Translations under genes and position numbers: made by a program
In this document: positions 8,549 through 16,331 of the stretch, in pieces
How the letters are laid out: each line of letters opens with the position of its first letter
Numbering within the stretch: the first letter of the stretch is position 1
The notes under the pieces: generated by a model
Database searches by the model: none
What the model was told of the DNA's origin: nothing
Seen by the model: the letters and a program-made list of their open reading frames with translations, nothing else
DNA from: Lysinibacillus sphaericus
GTDB taxonomy: Bacteria; Bacillota; Bacilli; Bacillales_A; Planococcaceae
Direction of reading: 5' to 3'
Length of the DNA stretch: 64,000 bases
NCBI RefSeq assembly: GCF_006864135.1
Contig: NZ_SADV01000007.1
Coordinates: 124,001 to 188,000 of the forward strand

Positions 8549-9253
8549 ATGGCTAATGACTTTGACTTCACACTAATTGCACAAGTACTTCCAATATTAC
8601 TTCAGTATTTACCAGTAACACTCGAAATTTTAGTGTTCGCCACTTTTTTTGGCATGCTACTTGGTATAGTAATCGCTATACCAAAGTTGCTACACATACC
8701 AGTTTTGAAGCACATCATAACGATTTATATTTCGTTTATTCGAGGTACGCCGGTTTTAGTGCAATTGTTTTTAGTGTTTTATGGTATACCAGCGTTATTA
8801 AAGCTTGTGCATATTGATGTAACAAGAATGGATGCTATGTATTTTGTAATTATTACTTATACGTTGAGCAATGCTGCATCGTTTGCTGAGATTTTTAGAG
8901 CGGCTATTTTAACGGTTGATCGTGGACAAATGGAGGCAGCTTATTCAGTTGGATTAAGTGGAAAACAGGCCTTTCTACGTATAGTGCTCCCTCAGGCGAT
9001 TCGTGTTGCCTTTCCAAATATGGCAAATACGATGATTAGTTCTTTAAAGGATACTTCTTTAGCATTTTCAATTGGTGTCATGGATATGGTGGGACGTGGA
9101 GAAACACTTATTGCTTCAACAACAAGGGCGCTAGAAATATATTTGGCGCTGTCCATTGTTTATTATGTCATTGTTATGCTACTAGAAAAGGGTTTGAAAT
9201 TAAATGAACGATATCTTAATCGATATATGCCAAAGGAAGCTGCATCTAGCTAG
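8549..9253 (+). CDS. tcyL: Amino-acid ABC transporter permease (TcyL-like)
   Basis: A 234-residue HisM-type permease with about five membrane segments. The conserved loop EAAYSVGLSGKQAFLRIVLPQAIRVAFP is the docking site for the ATPase. It is the first of two permeases that would form the heterodimeric channel for cystine or S-alkylcysteine derivatives. GAGGGAGAAGGA lies before the ATG. Confidence 0.88.
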   Translation: MANDFDFTLIAQVLPILLQYLPVTLEILVFATFFGMLLGIVIAIPKLLHIPVLKHIITIYISFIRGTPVLVQLFLVFYGIPALLKLVHIDVTRMDAMYFVIITYTLSNAASFAEIFRAAILTVDRGQMEAAYSVGLSGKQAFLRIVLPQAIRVAFPNMANTMISSLKDTSLAFSIGVMDMVGRGETLIASTTRALEIYLALSIVYYVIVMLLEKGLKLNERYLNRYMPKEAASS

Positions 9254-9264
9254 GGGGAAATGCT

Positions 9265-9972
9265 ATGACTATAGATATTGTTTTTATTTTTGAAGCTTTA
9301 ATAGAAATTAGTAAAGTATTGCCGTTAACTTTGTTCATGGCAGTTACACCTGTCTTATTAGGCATTTTTATCGGCATAATAGTTGCTTTTGTTCGGATAC
9401 AACAAACAAAAATTCTCGCACCTTTGTTGAATTTTTACGTTTCTTTTTTTAGAGGTACACCAATCATTATGCACATTATGCTTGTTTATTTTGGCATACC
9501 AATTGTTGTTGATGTCATTTCAAAAGCTTTCAAGCTTGAGTTTCAATCAAGCTCTATCCCTATTTTACTTTTTGTTATTTTGGCTTTGACGCTAAGTGCA
9601 GGAGCTTACGCCTCCGAAATAATTCGGTCCGGTATTTTAAGTGTACCTAAGGGACAGCTAGAGGCAGCATATGCAGTCGGTTTGACTTTTTCACAGGCGA
9701 TGCGACGCTATATATTACCTCAAGCATTTGGTAAATCCATTCCTAACTTCACAAATGTCTTTATCGGTTTCTTACATGCCACGTCACTAGCTTTTTTCCT
9801 TTCAATTAAAGAGTTAACAGGAGTTGCAAATATCATTGCTTCTATTAATTTAAAGTTTTTGGAGGCATTTATCGCCGTTGGGCTAATTTATTGGAGTGTT
9901 TCAGCTATCGTTGAATGGCTTGCACATCGTATTGAAAAAAGAGTAACAGCCTATAGTAAGGGCGGCATTTAA
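9265..9972 (+). CDS. tcyM: Amino-acid ABC transporter permease (TcyM-like)
   Basis: A 235-residue second permease of the same importer, with membrane segments throughout and the EAA loop LEAAYAVGLTFSQAMRRYILPQAFG. It starts 11 bases after tcyL. No ATPase (TcyN-like) gene follows, unlike the B. subtilis operon, so the channel must borrow an ATPase encoded elsewhere or be inactive. Confidence 0.88.
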   Translation: MTIDIVFIFEALIEISKVLPLTLFMAVTPVLLGIFIGIIVAFVRIQQTKILAPLLNFYVSFFRGTPIIMHIMLVYFGIPIVVDVISKAFKLEFQSSSIPILLFVILALTLSAGAYASEIIRSGILSVPKGQLEAAYAVGLTFSQAMRRYILPQAFGKSIPNFTNVFIGFLHATSLAFFLSIKELTGVANIIASINLKFLEAFIAVGLIYWSVSAIVEWLAHRIEKRVTAYSKGGI

Positions 9973-10006
9973 ATAGAGTTGTTTATATAGAAAGGGGATA
10001 AGAACG

Positions 10007-10519
10007 ATGACAGTAGCTGAAATAGTGATTGAGCATTTAAAAGAGGAAGACTATGCAAAGTATTTAGAGGTTTTAGTAGAGAGTTATGCACAATATGAAA
10101 AAGAATATGAAAACCCAGAGGACTGGGCTTCTTACTTAAGTGATATTCGGGCATCTGTCGGTAACCCTAATGCAGAGACAATTTTAGTGGCAAAGCGGGG
10201 TGATGAAATTTTAGGGGGACTGCAATTATTTACAGATTCTGAAAAAGCATATGGTTTGCCAGAGCTTAACATAAAGTCTACCATTGTGCGCTTACTTGGC
10301 GTGCATCCTAAAGGAAGAGGGCTAGGTGTTGCTAAAAAGTTATTGGACGAAAGCTTCGCCTTTGCACGCAATCGTCAGGATCAAGCATTATATTTACACT
10401 CGGGTGATATTATGCAAGCTGCTATTAATCTTTATTTATCCTTGGGTTTTGTAAGAGATGAATCTAAAGAGTTTAATAAGGGAGATAAGCTTGTAAAAAG
10501 TTTCCGCTATGATTTATAA
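10007..10519 (+). CDS. GNAT-family N-acetyltransferase
   Basis: A 170-residue GNAT acyltransferase. The acetyl-CoA pyrophosphate loop is seen in LLGVHPKGRGLGVAKKLLD, and the C-terminal ALYLHSGDIMQAAINLYLSLGFV is the usual strand-helix region. In B. subtilis the S-alkylcysteine operon begins with an acetyltransferase (SnaA, YtmI) that N-acetylates the substrate before oxidation; this gene at the operon end may do the same. Specificity cannot be read from the sequence. GAAAGGGG lies before the ATG. Confidence 0.75.
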   Translation: MTVAEIVIEHLKEEDYAKYLEVLVESYAQYEKEYENPEDWASYLSDIRASVGNPNAETILVAKRGDEILGGLQLFTDSEKAYGLPELNIKSTIVRLLGVHPKGRGLGVAKKLLDESFAFARNRQDQALYLHSGDIMQAAINLYLSLGFVRDESKEFNKGDKLVKSFRYDL

Positions 10520-10536
10520 ATAAACTATGAGTACGT

Positions 10537-10590
10537 TAAAAAATGCCATAGCGAAAGGATTTGTTCGTCCTTTTTCTATGGCATTTGCAC
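10537..10590. terminator. Bidirectional terminator
   Basis: AAATGCCATAG (10541-10551) pairs with CTATGGCATTT (10576-10586), with an inner AAAGGA / TCCTTT stem. It sits between the convergent sulfur operon and the leftward B1 gene. Confidence 0.85.
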
Positions 10591-10602
10591 TTAACTCAGC
10601 GC

Positions 10603-11214
10603 TTACGAAATTTTCCCATAGGCTAAGTATGGGAAAAAGCCTTCAAGGAATCGTTCAGTTGCCGGCATAAAGTAAGAGCCGAAATGGAAATCAGGATCTA
10701 ATGTTGTTATGACCCAAGTTCCGCCCGTAGAGGTAGTATCAATATATAAAACTGCACCACCATCTTCTGTCGATACTAAAATATTTGCATTTTCAGGAGG
10801 CCAGAAAACGCCATGTTGGTGCCATGTGCAGTCGTCAGGTGTTAAATAACCGTTAAACAGAGGATGTTTTGGTTTTTGTAAAACTAGACCACTTGAAGTA
10901 TCTTTTTTAAGCCACCACCAAAAATTTGTTGGTCGCTCTTCCCATTGTTGTGCTGGTAACCAACTCCATGGCTGTGGTCCAAATGCAACTACAATTCCAC
11001 CTTTATCAGCAAATGAATGTATTTTTACTACGCTAGCAAGTAACAGCTTGTGATTTAATTGAGAGGGAACAATCAGTACATCTAAGTCGTCGATGTCCGT
11101 TTCTAGGAAACCAGGATGATAAATTAATTTTTTTATATATTGATTGAATTTTGGTTCATGGAATGTCCGATAATGTGATTCATTACCACTATATATAACA
11201 CCGATTCTTCTCAT
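10603..11214 (-). CDS. Unrecognised iron-regulated protein, B-type (B1)
   Basis: A 203-residue soluble protein with no signal peptide or membrane segment; I do not recognise a named family. The N-terminal half (DLDVLIVPSQLNHKLLL, then GGIVVAFGPQPWSWLP) alternates beta strands and helices like the ThuA/class I amidotransferase-like fold. The C-terminal half holds HPLF, WHQHGVFWPP, YIDTTSTGGTWVITTLDPDFHFG. The same landmarks (FxWW, HPLF, WHxHGxFxPP, YID, TTLDPxFHxG) occur in the gene at 12701-13303, so the two are paralogs. Its ATG overlaps the stop of A1 (ATGA), so they are translationally coupled. Confidence 0.8.
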   Translation of the reverse strand: MRRIGVIYSGNESHYRTFHEPKFNQYIKKLIYHPGFLETDIDDLDVLIVPSQLNHKLLLASVVKIHSFADKGGIVVAFGPQPWSWLPAQQWEERPTNFWWWLKKDTSSGLVLQKPKHPLFNGYLTPDDCTWHQHGVFWPPENANILVSTEDGGAVLYIDTTSTGGTWVITTLDPDFHFGSYFMPATERFLEGFFPYLAYGKIS

Positions 11215-11846
11215 TGTACTGTGCTCTCCTTTAATGATTGTACTTCTGCTTCAAGCCATGATAAAAATTGAGGCCGAATAAGGTCTGTTGATTTGTTTTC
11301 ATTAGCGTAGCCTAGTAAATCACGTCCTGCATGGACTAAAATAGTACCATTTGTTGTAGTACGATCTACATATGTAACCGTTTTACCATTTGAAAAAGTA
11401 AGTAATATTTCTGCATCATCTGGTGCGTGATGATAACCACGTGCAAAAAAGCCAGCAACTCCTTTTTTAAATGTCATATCTTCAGTAGTTACTCCTTGAA
11501 AAATGGATGAATCTGCGGTCGGAAAAACCTCATAATCTTTATAATTACGAATTAGCTGTGGCATGAATGGACCGCAACCTGGTAGCCATTCGCGAAATAG
11601 ATGGCCACAATACACTACGATTTTTTTCTCTTCTAAAAAGGCAGCAATCTTCTCACGTTGACTGTACAAAAATTCTTGATCAACAAAGTTTGGGATTAGG
11701 ATAACATCCACTTTTTCTAAATCTGCGTATGCGAAATCATATTGATCAATTATTATTGCTTCATTACCTGTATCTTTTTGCATACGACCATTCACACCGA
11801 AAGCATGTCCGGGGTCTAGTTTTAGTATCGAAATTGGGTCACTCAT
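11211..11846 (-). CDS. Unrecognised iron-regulated protein, A-type (A1)
   Basis: A 211-residue soluble protein of unknown function. The N-terminal half (VDVILIPNFVDQEFLY, then KKIVVYCGHLFREWLPG) suggests an alternating alpha/beta fold. The C-terminal half has KGVAGFFARGY, YVDRTTTNGTI and AGRDLL...NENKS. All recur in the protein encoded at 12072-12704, so A1 and A2 are paralogs; weaker similarity to the B-type proteins suggests one larger family. GGAGG lies seven bases before ATG. It is transcribed leftward from a Fur-boxed region. Confidence 0.8.
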   Translation of the reverse strand: MSDPISILKLDPGHAFGVNGRMQKDTGNEAIIIDQYDFAYADLEKVDVILIPNFVDQEFLYSQREKIAAFLEEKKIVVYCGHLFREWLPGCGPFMPQLIRNYKDYEVFPTADSSIFQGVTTEDMTFKKGVAGFFARGYHHAPDDAEILLTFSNGKTVTYVDRTTTNGTILVHAGRDLLGYANENKSTDLIRPQFLSWLEAEVQSLKESTVQ

Positions 11847-11975
11847 ATTTATTCCTCCAAAAAAAATTAAGTAATAAATTATATTGAAAAAATATTTTAC
11901 GCTCTTTGAACAATTGTTATCGGAAAAATTTACCTACAAATGTCTTGGAAACAAAAGGAAGTGCGCAAAACCTAT

Positions 11976-12004
11976 TTGACAATGATAATCGTTATCACTA
12001 TACT
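11976..12004 (+). promoter_or_regulatory. Sigma-A promoter with embedded Fur box, rightward iron operon
   Basis: Consensus TTGACA (11976-11981), a 17-base spacer and TATACT (11999-12004). The spacer is almost filled by GACAATGATAATCGTTATC (11978-11996), which matches about 17 of 19 positions of the Fur box GATAATGATAATCATTATC. Iron-loaded Fur bound here would block RNA polymerase directly. Confidence 0.88.
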
Positions 12005-12012
12005 GTAATGTG

Positions 12013-12042
12013 TATTTAGATGCAAATGATAATCATTATCAA
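12013..12042 (-). promoter_or_regulatory. Second Fur box and predicted leftward promoter
   Basis: GCAAATGATAATCATTATC at 12022-12040 is a second Fur box, with the inverted core AATGATAATCATT. On the minus strand, TTGATA (12042-12037) and TAAATA (12018-12013) are 18 bases apart and would be a weak promoter for the A1-B1 pair. The Fur box covers its -35 and spacer. The leader to A1 would be about 160 bases. Confidence 0.65.
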
Positions 12043-12071
12043 TAATGATGGAATAGAAAGAAGGGTTCTCT

Positions 12072-12704
12072 TTGAAACCAATTGCTTATGTTGGTATTGA
12101 TATACAGTTTTCGAGACTGACAGATGAGGATCGAAGGCGAGGATTAACGTTTTTATATGTATACGATTTACCGTATACCGATTTACGTGCCTATGCAGGC
12201 TTAATTATTACTAATTTAGTGGATGAGCAATTTTTATTAGAGCATAGAAATGTTTTGGATCAATATTTGACTCAAGGTGGCGTTATTTTTTCACTTACAG
12301 AGACATCATTACCTTGGTTAACAGGAGTTCCTAATTGGAAACGGTCTCCGATTCTATTAAAGGATCGTGAAATAATTATAAAAGAGCCAATACATCCATT
12401 ATTCGCAAGTATTGATGCTTATGATATTAACTACCGTAAAGGGGTTAGAGGATTTTTTTCTCGTGGTTATTTTGAAAAGATTCCATTACATGCAGAGGTT
12501 CTTGTGACCGATCAAAGTGGTGCGACTATCATTTATGTGGATCGTGATTCAACAAATGGCACAATTTTTGCTGGCGCAGGGACGGACATCTATCGAGTGT
12601 TTATCAATGAAAATAATTCCTCGCGTTATTTAAGTTTGCAAATGCTTACATGCATCCGAGAAGAGTATGACCGCAATCAATTGAAGGGAGTGGGGGCACA
12701 ATGA
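12072..12704 (+). CDS. Unrecognised iron-regulated protein, A-type (A2)
   Basis: A 210-residue soluble protein, paralog of A1. Shared landmarks: VDEQFL, KGVRGFFSRGY, YVDRDSTNGTI, AGTDI...NENNS, and a C-terminal region rich in Leu and Glu. No known catalytic triad or metal-binding motif stands out. Start is TTG (12072) with AAGGG seven bases upstream; the first in-frame ATG would be far inside. It is the first gene of a Fur-regulated rightward operon that continues into B2 and a metal-chelate ABC importer, so a role in using the imported iron source is suspected. Confidence 0.8.
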   Translation: MKPIAYVGIDIQFSRLTDEDRRRGLTFLYVYDLPYTDLRAYAGLIITNLVDEQFLLEHRNVLDQYLTQGGVIFSLTETSLPWLTGVPNWKRSPILLKDREIIIKEPIHPLFASIDAYDINYRKGVRGFFSRGYFEKIPLHAEVLVTDQSGATIIYVDRDSTNGTIFAGAGTDIYRVFINENNSSRYLSLQMLTCIREEYDRNQLKGVGAQ

Positions 12705-13303
12705 TCGGTATCGTAACAAATGGATTACCCTTTCAAAAGCGATTTTTTGAAGAGCAGGAATTTCATTATTTATATGATGATATTTTACATATTCAAGAAT
12801 TACATCGATATAATTTAGCAGATTATGACACATTGATTTTATCATGCCGTCTAGATATTCCCCATTTGAAGCGTTATCAATCACAGCTTCTCACATTTAT
12901 TGAATCAGGTAAGCGACTCATTATTTTTGGTGAGATTTTAGATAATTGGTTTCCTACAATTGATTGGGAGGATTCGGAAGTTAATTTTAGTTGGTGGGTG
13001 CGCGACGGCGGCGATTTACCAATGAGTGAGCAAAATACAACACATCCATTATTCAAATTTATAACGCTTCGTGATATGAAGTGGCATTATCATGGCTCGT
13101 TTTTACCACCAGTTGGTGCTCAATCTTTACTCGATATCCCAGGTGGTCGCTCACTATTTTATATCGACAGCGTAAGTTTTAAAGGCGAATTAGTTGTCAC
13201 TACACTAGATCCAATGTTCCATATCGGGCTTGGTTTTATCGATCAGTCAAAACCCTTTTTACATGGAATTGCAAAATGGTTAAGAGAGGAAGAAAATCAA
13301 TGA
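12701..13303 (+). CDS. Unrecognised iron-regulated protein, B-type (B2)
   Basis: A 200-residue soluble protein, paralog of B1 with NFSWW, HPLFKFITLRDMKWHYHGSFLPP, FYIDSVSFKGELVVTTLDPMFHIG in the same order. Its ATG overlaps the A2 stop (ATGA), exactly as B1 overlaps A1. Its stop overlaps the start of the binding-protein gene (ATGA at 13300-13303). The two His residues in WHxHG and the His in DPxFHxG are conserved in both B proteins and could be ligands or catalytic, but this is a guess. Confidence 0.8.
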   Translation: MIGIVTNGLPFQKRFFEEQEFHYLYDDILHIQELHRYNLADYDTLILSCRLDIPHLKRYQSQLLTFIESGKRLIIFGEILDNWFPTIDWEDSEVNFSWWVRDGGDLPMSEQNTTHPLFKFITLRDMKWHYHGSFLPPVGAQSLLDIPGGRSLFYIDSVSFKGELVVTTLDPMFHIGLGFIDQSKPFLHGIAKWLREEENQ

Positions 13304-14442
13304 AAAAATATGGTTATTTGGCAGCACTAACATTAACAGCAATGCTTGCAGCCTGTGGCAATCAAGAGGGACAATCAAAGTCTAATCAATCCGCAGAATC
13401 TTCAAAGTCGGAGGTTCAGACAACAGCGGAGGAGAAAGTTGTGACGGATCAGCTTGGACGTGAAGTAATAGTACCAGGCAAAATTGAACGTGTCGTGACA
13501 GGTGGGATTTTACCTTATTTCTCCACATGGTATGTCGCTACAAACTCAACGAAAGAAATTGTTGGTATGCACCCAAATTCGTATAATGCCGCGAAAAATT
13601 CAATTTTAGCAAAAATCTCACCAGATGTTTTAAAAGCAGAAACATCGTTTATTCAAAATGGTGAAGTGAATGTGGAAGAATTAATGAAAGTGAACCCTCA
13701 ACTATATGTAGAGATTTCAACAAATGAGGATTCCATTAATAAAATTACAGAGGCAGGAATCCCTGTTGTTGCAGTAAAAGCGATTGATGCCGCAGCTGCT
13801 GAGCCTCTAGCAACATTCAATAGTTGGTTGACGTTAACGAGTCAAATGACAGGAACTACTGACCGTGCTGACCGTTTTTTAGATGAAGGTAAAAAAGTGC
13901 AGTCCGAACTTGATGCTAAATTAAAAGATGTTGCCACTCAGGACAAGCCTCGTGCGATGATACTGCATATGCATAATGATAAATCCATCACGGTTGGTGG
14001 TAAAAACTTTTTCGGTAATCAATGGCTTAACGCAACTGGAGCTGTAGACGTTGCTGAAAATGATGTACAAGGCAAGAAAGAAGTAAATATGGAGCAAATT
14101 TATGCTTGGAATCCAGATATAATTTATATCACTAACTTTACTGAAACGCAGCCAGAAGACTTACTTGAAAACAAGGTGAGTGGACAGGATTGGAGTCAGG
14201 TGAAAGCTGTTCAAGAGGGAAAAGTTTATAAAATTCCATTAGGTATTTATCGCTGGTTCCCACCAAGTGGCGATGCGCCATTAATGCTAAAATGGATGGC
14301 ACAAAAAAATCACCCAACATTACTTAACTATAAAATAGAAGATGAGATTAAAGCTTACTATAAGGATTTCTATGAATTTGATGTTTCAGATAAGGAAATC
14401 CACACTATTTTAAATCCTTCTTCCGATGCAGCGAAATATTAA
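13300..14442 (+). CDS. Iron/metal-chelate ABC transporter substrate-binding lipoprotein
   Basis: A 380-residue periplasmic-binding protein of the FecB/BtuF type. An upstream in-frame start at 13276 is less likely; ATG 13300 follows GAGGAAG and begins a proper lipoprotein signal MKKYGYLAALTLTAMLAAC with Cys19. The mature protein begins with a Ser/Glu-rich linker, then VTDQLGREVIVPGKIERVV. Near the end, IPLGIYRWFPPSGDAPLMLKWMAQ resembles receptors for iron chelates or corrinoids in Clostridia and archaea. The ligand is unknown; Fur control argues for an iron compound. Confidence 0.88.
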   Translation: MKKYGYLAALTLTAMLAACGNQEGQSKSNQSAESSKSEVQTTAEEKVVTDQLGREVIVPGKIERVVTGGILPYFSTWYVATNSTKEIVGMHPNSYNAAKNSILAKISPDVLKAETSFIQNGEVNVEELMKVNPQLYVEISTNEDSINKITEAGIPVVAVKAIDAAAAEPLATFNSWLTLTSQMTGTTDRADRFLDEGKKVQSELDAKLKDVATQDKPRAMILHMHNDKSITVGGKNFFGNQWLNATGAVDVAENDVQGKKEVNMEQIYAWNPDIIYITNFTETQPEDLLENKVSGQDWSQVKAVQEGKVYKIPLGIYRWFPPSGDAPLMLKWMAQKNHPTLLNYKIEDEIKAYYKDFYEFDVSDKEIHTILNPSSDAAKY

Positions 14443-14456
14443 GGACTGATTGTGAA

Positions 14457-15458
14457 ATGAAGAAATGGAAAATTATACTTTTATGGTTGCTACCGATTTT
14501 GGTAGCAATCGTTTCTCTTGGTGTTGGACGATTTGGGGTAAGCATGGAGCATATTATTAAAATCCTAGCTTCTCAAGTATTTCCTATTGAACAAACATGG
14601 ACAAGTATGGAAGAAACTGTAGTTATGAATATTCGTTTACCTCGAATCTTACTTGCTCTATTAATTGGTGGTGGTTTATCTATTGCTGGTGCAGGTTTTC
14701 AAGGTATGTTTGGAAATCCACTAGTATCACCTGATATATTGGGCGTTTCTGCGGGTGCAGGGTTTGGAGCATCGCTTGGGATATTATTATTTGGACAAAA
14801 CTTTGTAGCTCAAATGATGGCACTTATCTTTGGATTAGGTGCAATTGGCTTTACGTATTTAATTGCAGGGGCAAAGAAAAATGCACCTATTTTTATGTTT
14901 GTCTTAGCTGGTGTTGTTACGTCAGCACTTTTTAATGCATTAATTTCCTTAACAAAATTTGTGGCCGATCCAGAGGAAAAACTTCCTGCCATCACTTATT
15001 GGTTAATGGGGAGTCTTGGTACAGCAACCTATAAGGATTTGTATATTGGTGGTCCACTCATATTAATTGGAATTTTACTATTGTACTTACTACGTTGGCG
15101 ATTGAATATTTTAACATTGCCGGAGGACGAGGCAGAATCAATGGGAATTCCCGTTACTCGTTTAAAGTGGTTCGTCATATTCGGAGCAACTTTAATTACA
15201 GCTGCATCCGTAGCTGTTGCTGGAATTGTTGGTTGGGTTGGTTTAATTATTCCGCATGTTGCACGAATGCTAGTCGGTAATAATAATCAATTTGTATTAC
15301 CAGTATCTGTGGCTATAGGTAGTATTTATTTATTAGTAATTGATGATTTAGCTCGTTCATTAACAGCAACGGAGATACCTTTATCTATTTTAACAGCAAT
15401 TATTGGAGCGCCGTTCTTTGCTTATTTATTACGCCGTTCAGGAGGAGGCTGGGCATGA
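14457..15458 (+). CDS. FecCD-family ABC transporter permease
   Basis: A 333-residue permease with roughly nine or ten membrane helices. FecCD landmarks are RLPRILLALLIGGGLSIAGAGFQGMFGNPLVSPDILGVSAGAGFGA and VGLIIPHVARMLVG. It would act as a homodimer, as only one permease gene is present. It begins 14 bases after the binding-protein gene and its stop overlaps the ATPase start. Confidence 0.93.
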   Translation: MKKWKIILLWLLPILVAIVSLGVGRFGVSMEHIIKILASQVFPIEQTWTSMEETVVMNIRLPRILLALLIGGGLSIAGAGFQGMFGNPLVSPDILGVSAGAGFGASLGILLFGQNFVAQMMALIFGLGAIGFTYLIAGAKKNAPIFMFVLAGVVTSALFNALISLTKFVADPEEKLPAITYWLMGSLGTATYKDLYIGGPLILIGILLLYLLRWRLNILTLPEDEAESMGIPVTRLKWFVIFGATLITAASVAVAGIVGWVGLIIPHVARMLVGNNNQFVLPVSVAIGSIYLLVIDDLARSLTATEIPLSILTAIIGAPFFAYLLRRSGGGWA

Positions 15459-16276
15459 AAATTGAAGTGATAAACGGAAATTATCATTATGAAAAAAGAC
15501 AAAAAAAATTACCTGATTTATATGCAAAAGACATCAATTTCTCATTGGAGCCTGGTGAAATAATGGCGATTCTAGGTCCGAACGGAGCAGGGAAAACGAC
15601 GATGTTAAAATGTATAACGGGGTTACTTGAATGGAAAAAAGGCGAGACTTTAATAGATAGCAAACCACTTGCAGCATTAAATCGGAAAGAACTATGGAAA
15701 CGCGTTGGTTATGTGCCCCAAGCGCATAAAATGGTATTTGGATTTTCTGTAGAAGAGCTTGTCGTTATGGGGAGAGCCCCGTATATTAGCACCTTAGCGC
15801 AGCCATCTGCGAAGGATTTGGGAGCGGCTCATCAAGCACTGAAGACGGTTGACATTTTACATCTTGCTAAAAAATCATGCAATGAAATTAGTGGTGGTGA
15901 GTTGCAGTTAGCTTTAATTGCAAGAACTCTTGTTTCTGAACCAGAAGTTTTGATTTTAGATGAACCAGAGTCGCATTTGGATATTCAAAAACAAATAGTT
16001 ATTTTACAAACGATTAAGCGTTTATCGAAGGAACGTGGTATTTCATGCATAATCAATACCCATTACCCAAATCATGCGTTTTATCTAGCAGATCGAATCT
16101 TGATGACTGCAAAAGAAAAAGGCGTCATCTACGGTAAAGTACAGGAGGTAATGACTGAAGCAAGGATGAAGGAATTTTTCGGTATTGAGTTAAAAAAAAT
16201 AATATTTGAAGAAGGAGATTACCTTGTTGAAACGATGATACCAAGCGCATTAGGGACGAAGCGTAACAGTCGATAA
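15455..16276 (+). CDS. FecE-type ABC transporter ATPase
   Basis: A 273-residue ATP-binding subunit. Walker A GPNGAGKTT, Q-loop YVPQAHK, signature ISGGELQLALIARTL, Walker B VLILDEPESHLD and switch His in NTHYPNH are all intact. It energises import of the metal chelate. ATGA overlap with the permease. It is the last gene of the rightward Fur operon. Confidence 0.93.
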   Translation: MKIEVINGNYHYEKRQKKLPDLYAKDINFSLEPGEIMAILGPNGAGKTTMLKCITGLLEWKKGETLIDSKPLAALNRKELWKRVGYVPQAHKMVFGFSVEELVVMGRAPYISTLAQPSAKDLGAAHQALKTVDILHLAKKSCNEISGGELQLALIARTLVSEPEVLILDEPESHLDIQKQIVILQTIKRLSKERGISCIINTHYPNHAFYLADRILMTAKEKGVIYGKVQEVMTEARMKEFFGIELKKIIFEEGDYLVETMIPSALGTKRNSR

Positions 16277-16286
16277 TCTCAAATGA

Positions 16287-16326
16287 AAAACACGGTCTCA
16301 CCTTTCGTGGCGAGATCGTGTTTTAT
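16287..16326. terminator. Bidirectional terminator
   Basis: AAACACGGTCTC (16288-16299) pairs with GAGATCGTGTTT (16312-16323), with one G-T pair, and has A and T runs at the two ends. It lies between the convergent ATPase and glcD-like genes. Confidence 0.88.
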
Positions 16327-16331
16327 CTACA

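Noticed and set aside
12072..13303. A2 and B2 as class I glutamine amidotransferases
   Set aside because: The alpha/beta pattern is suggestive, but no Cys nucleophile elbow or His-Glu pair is visible, so no enzymatic name is given.
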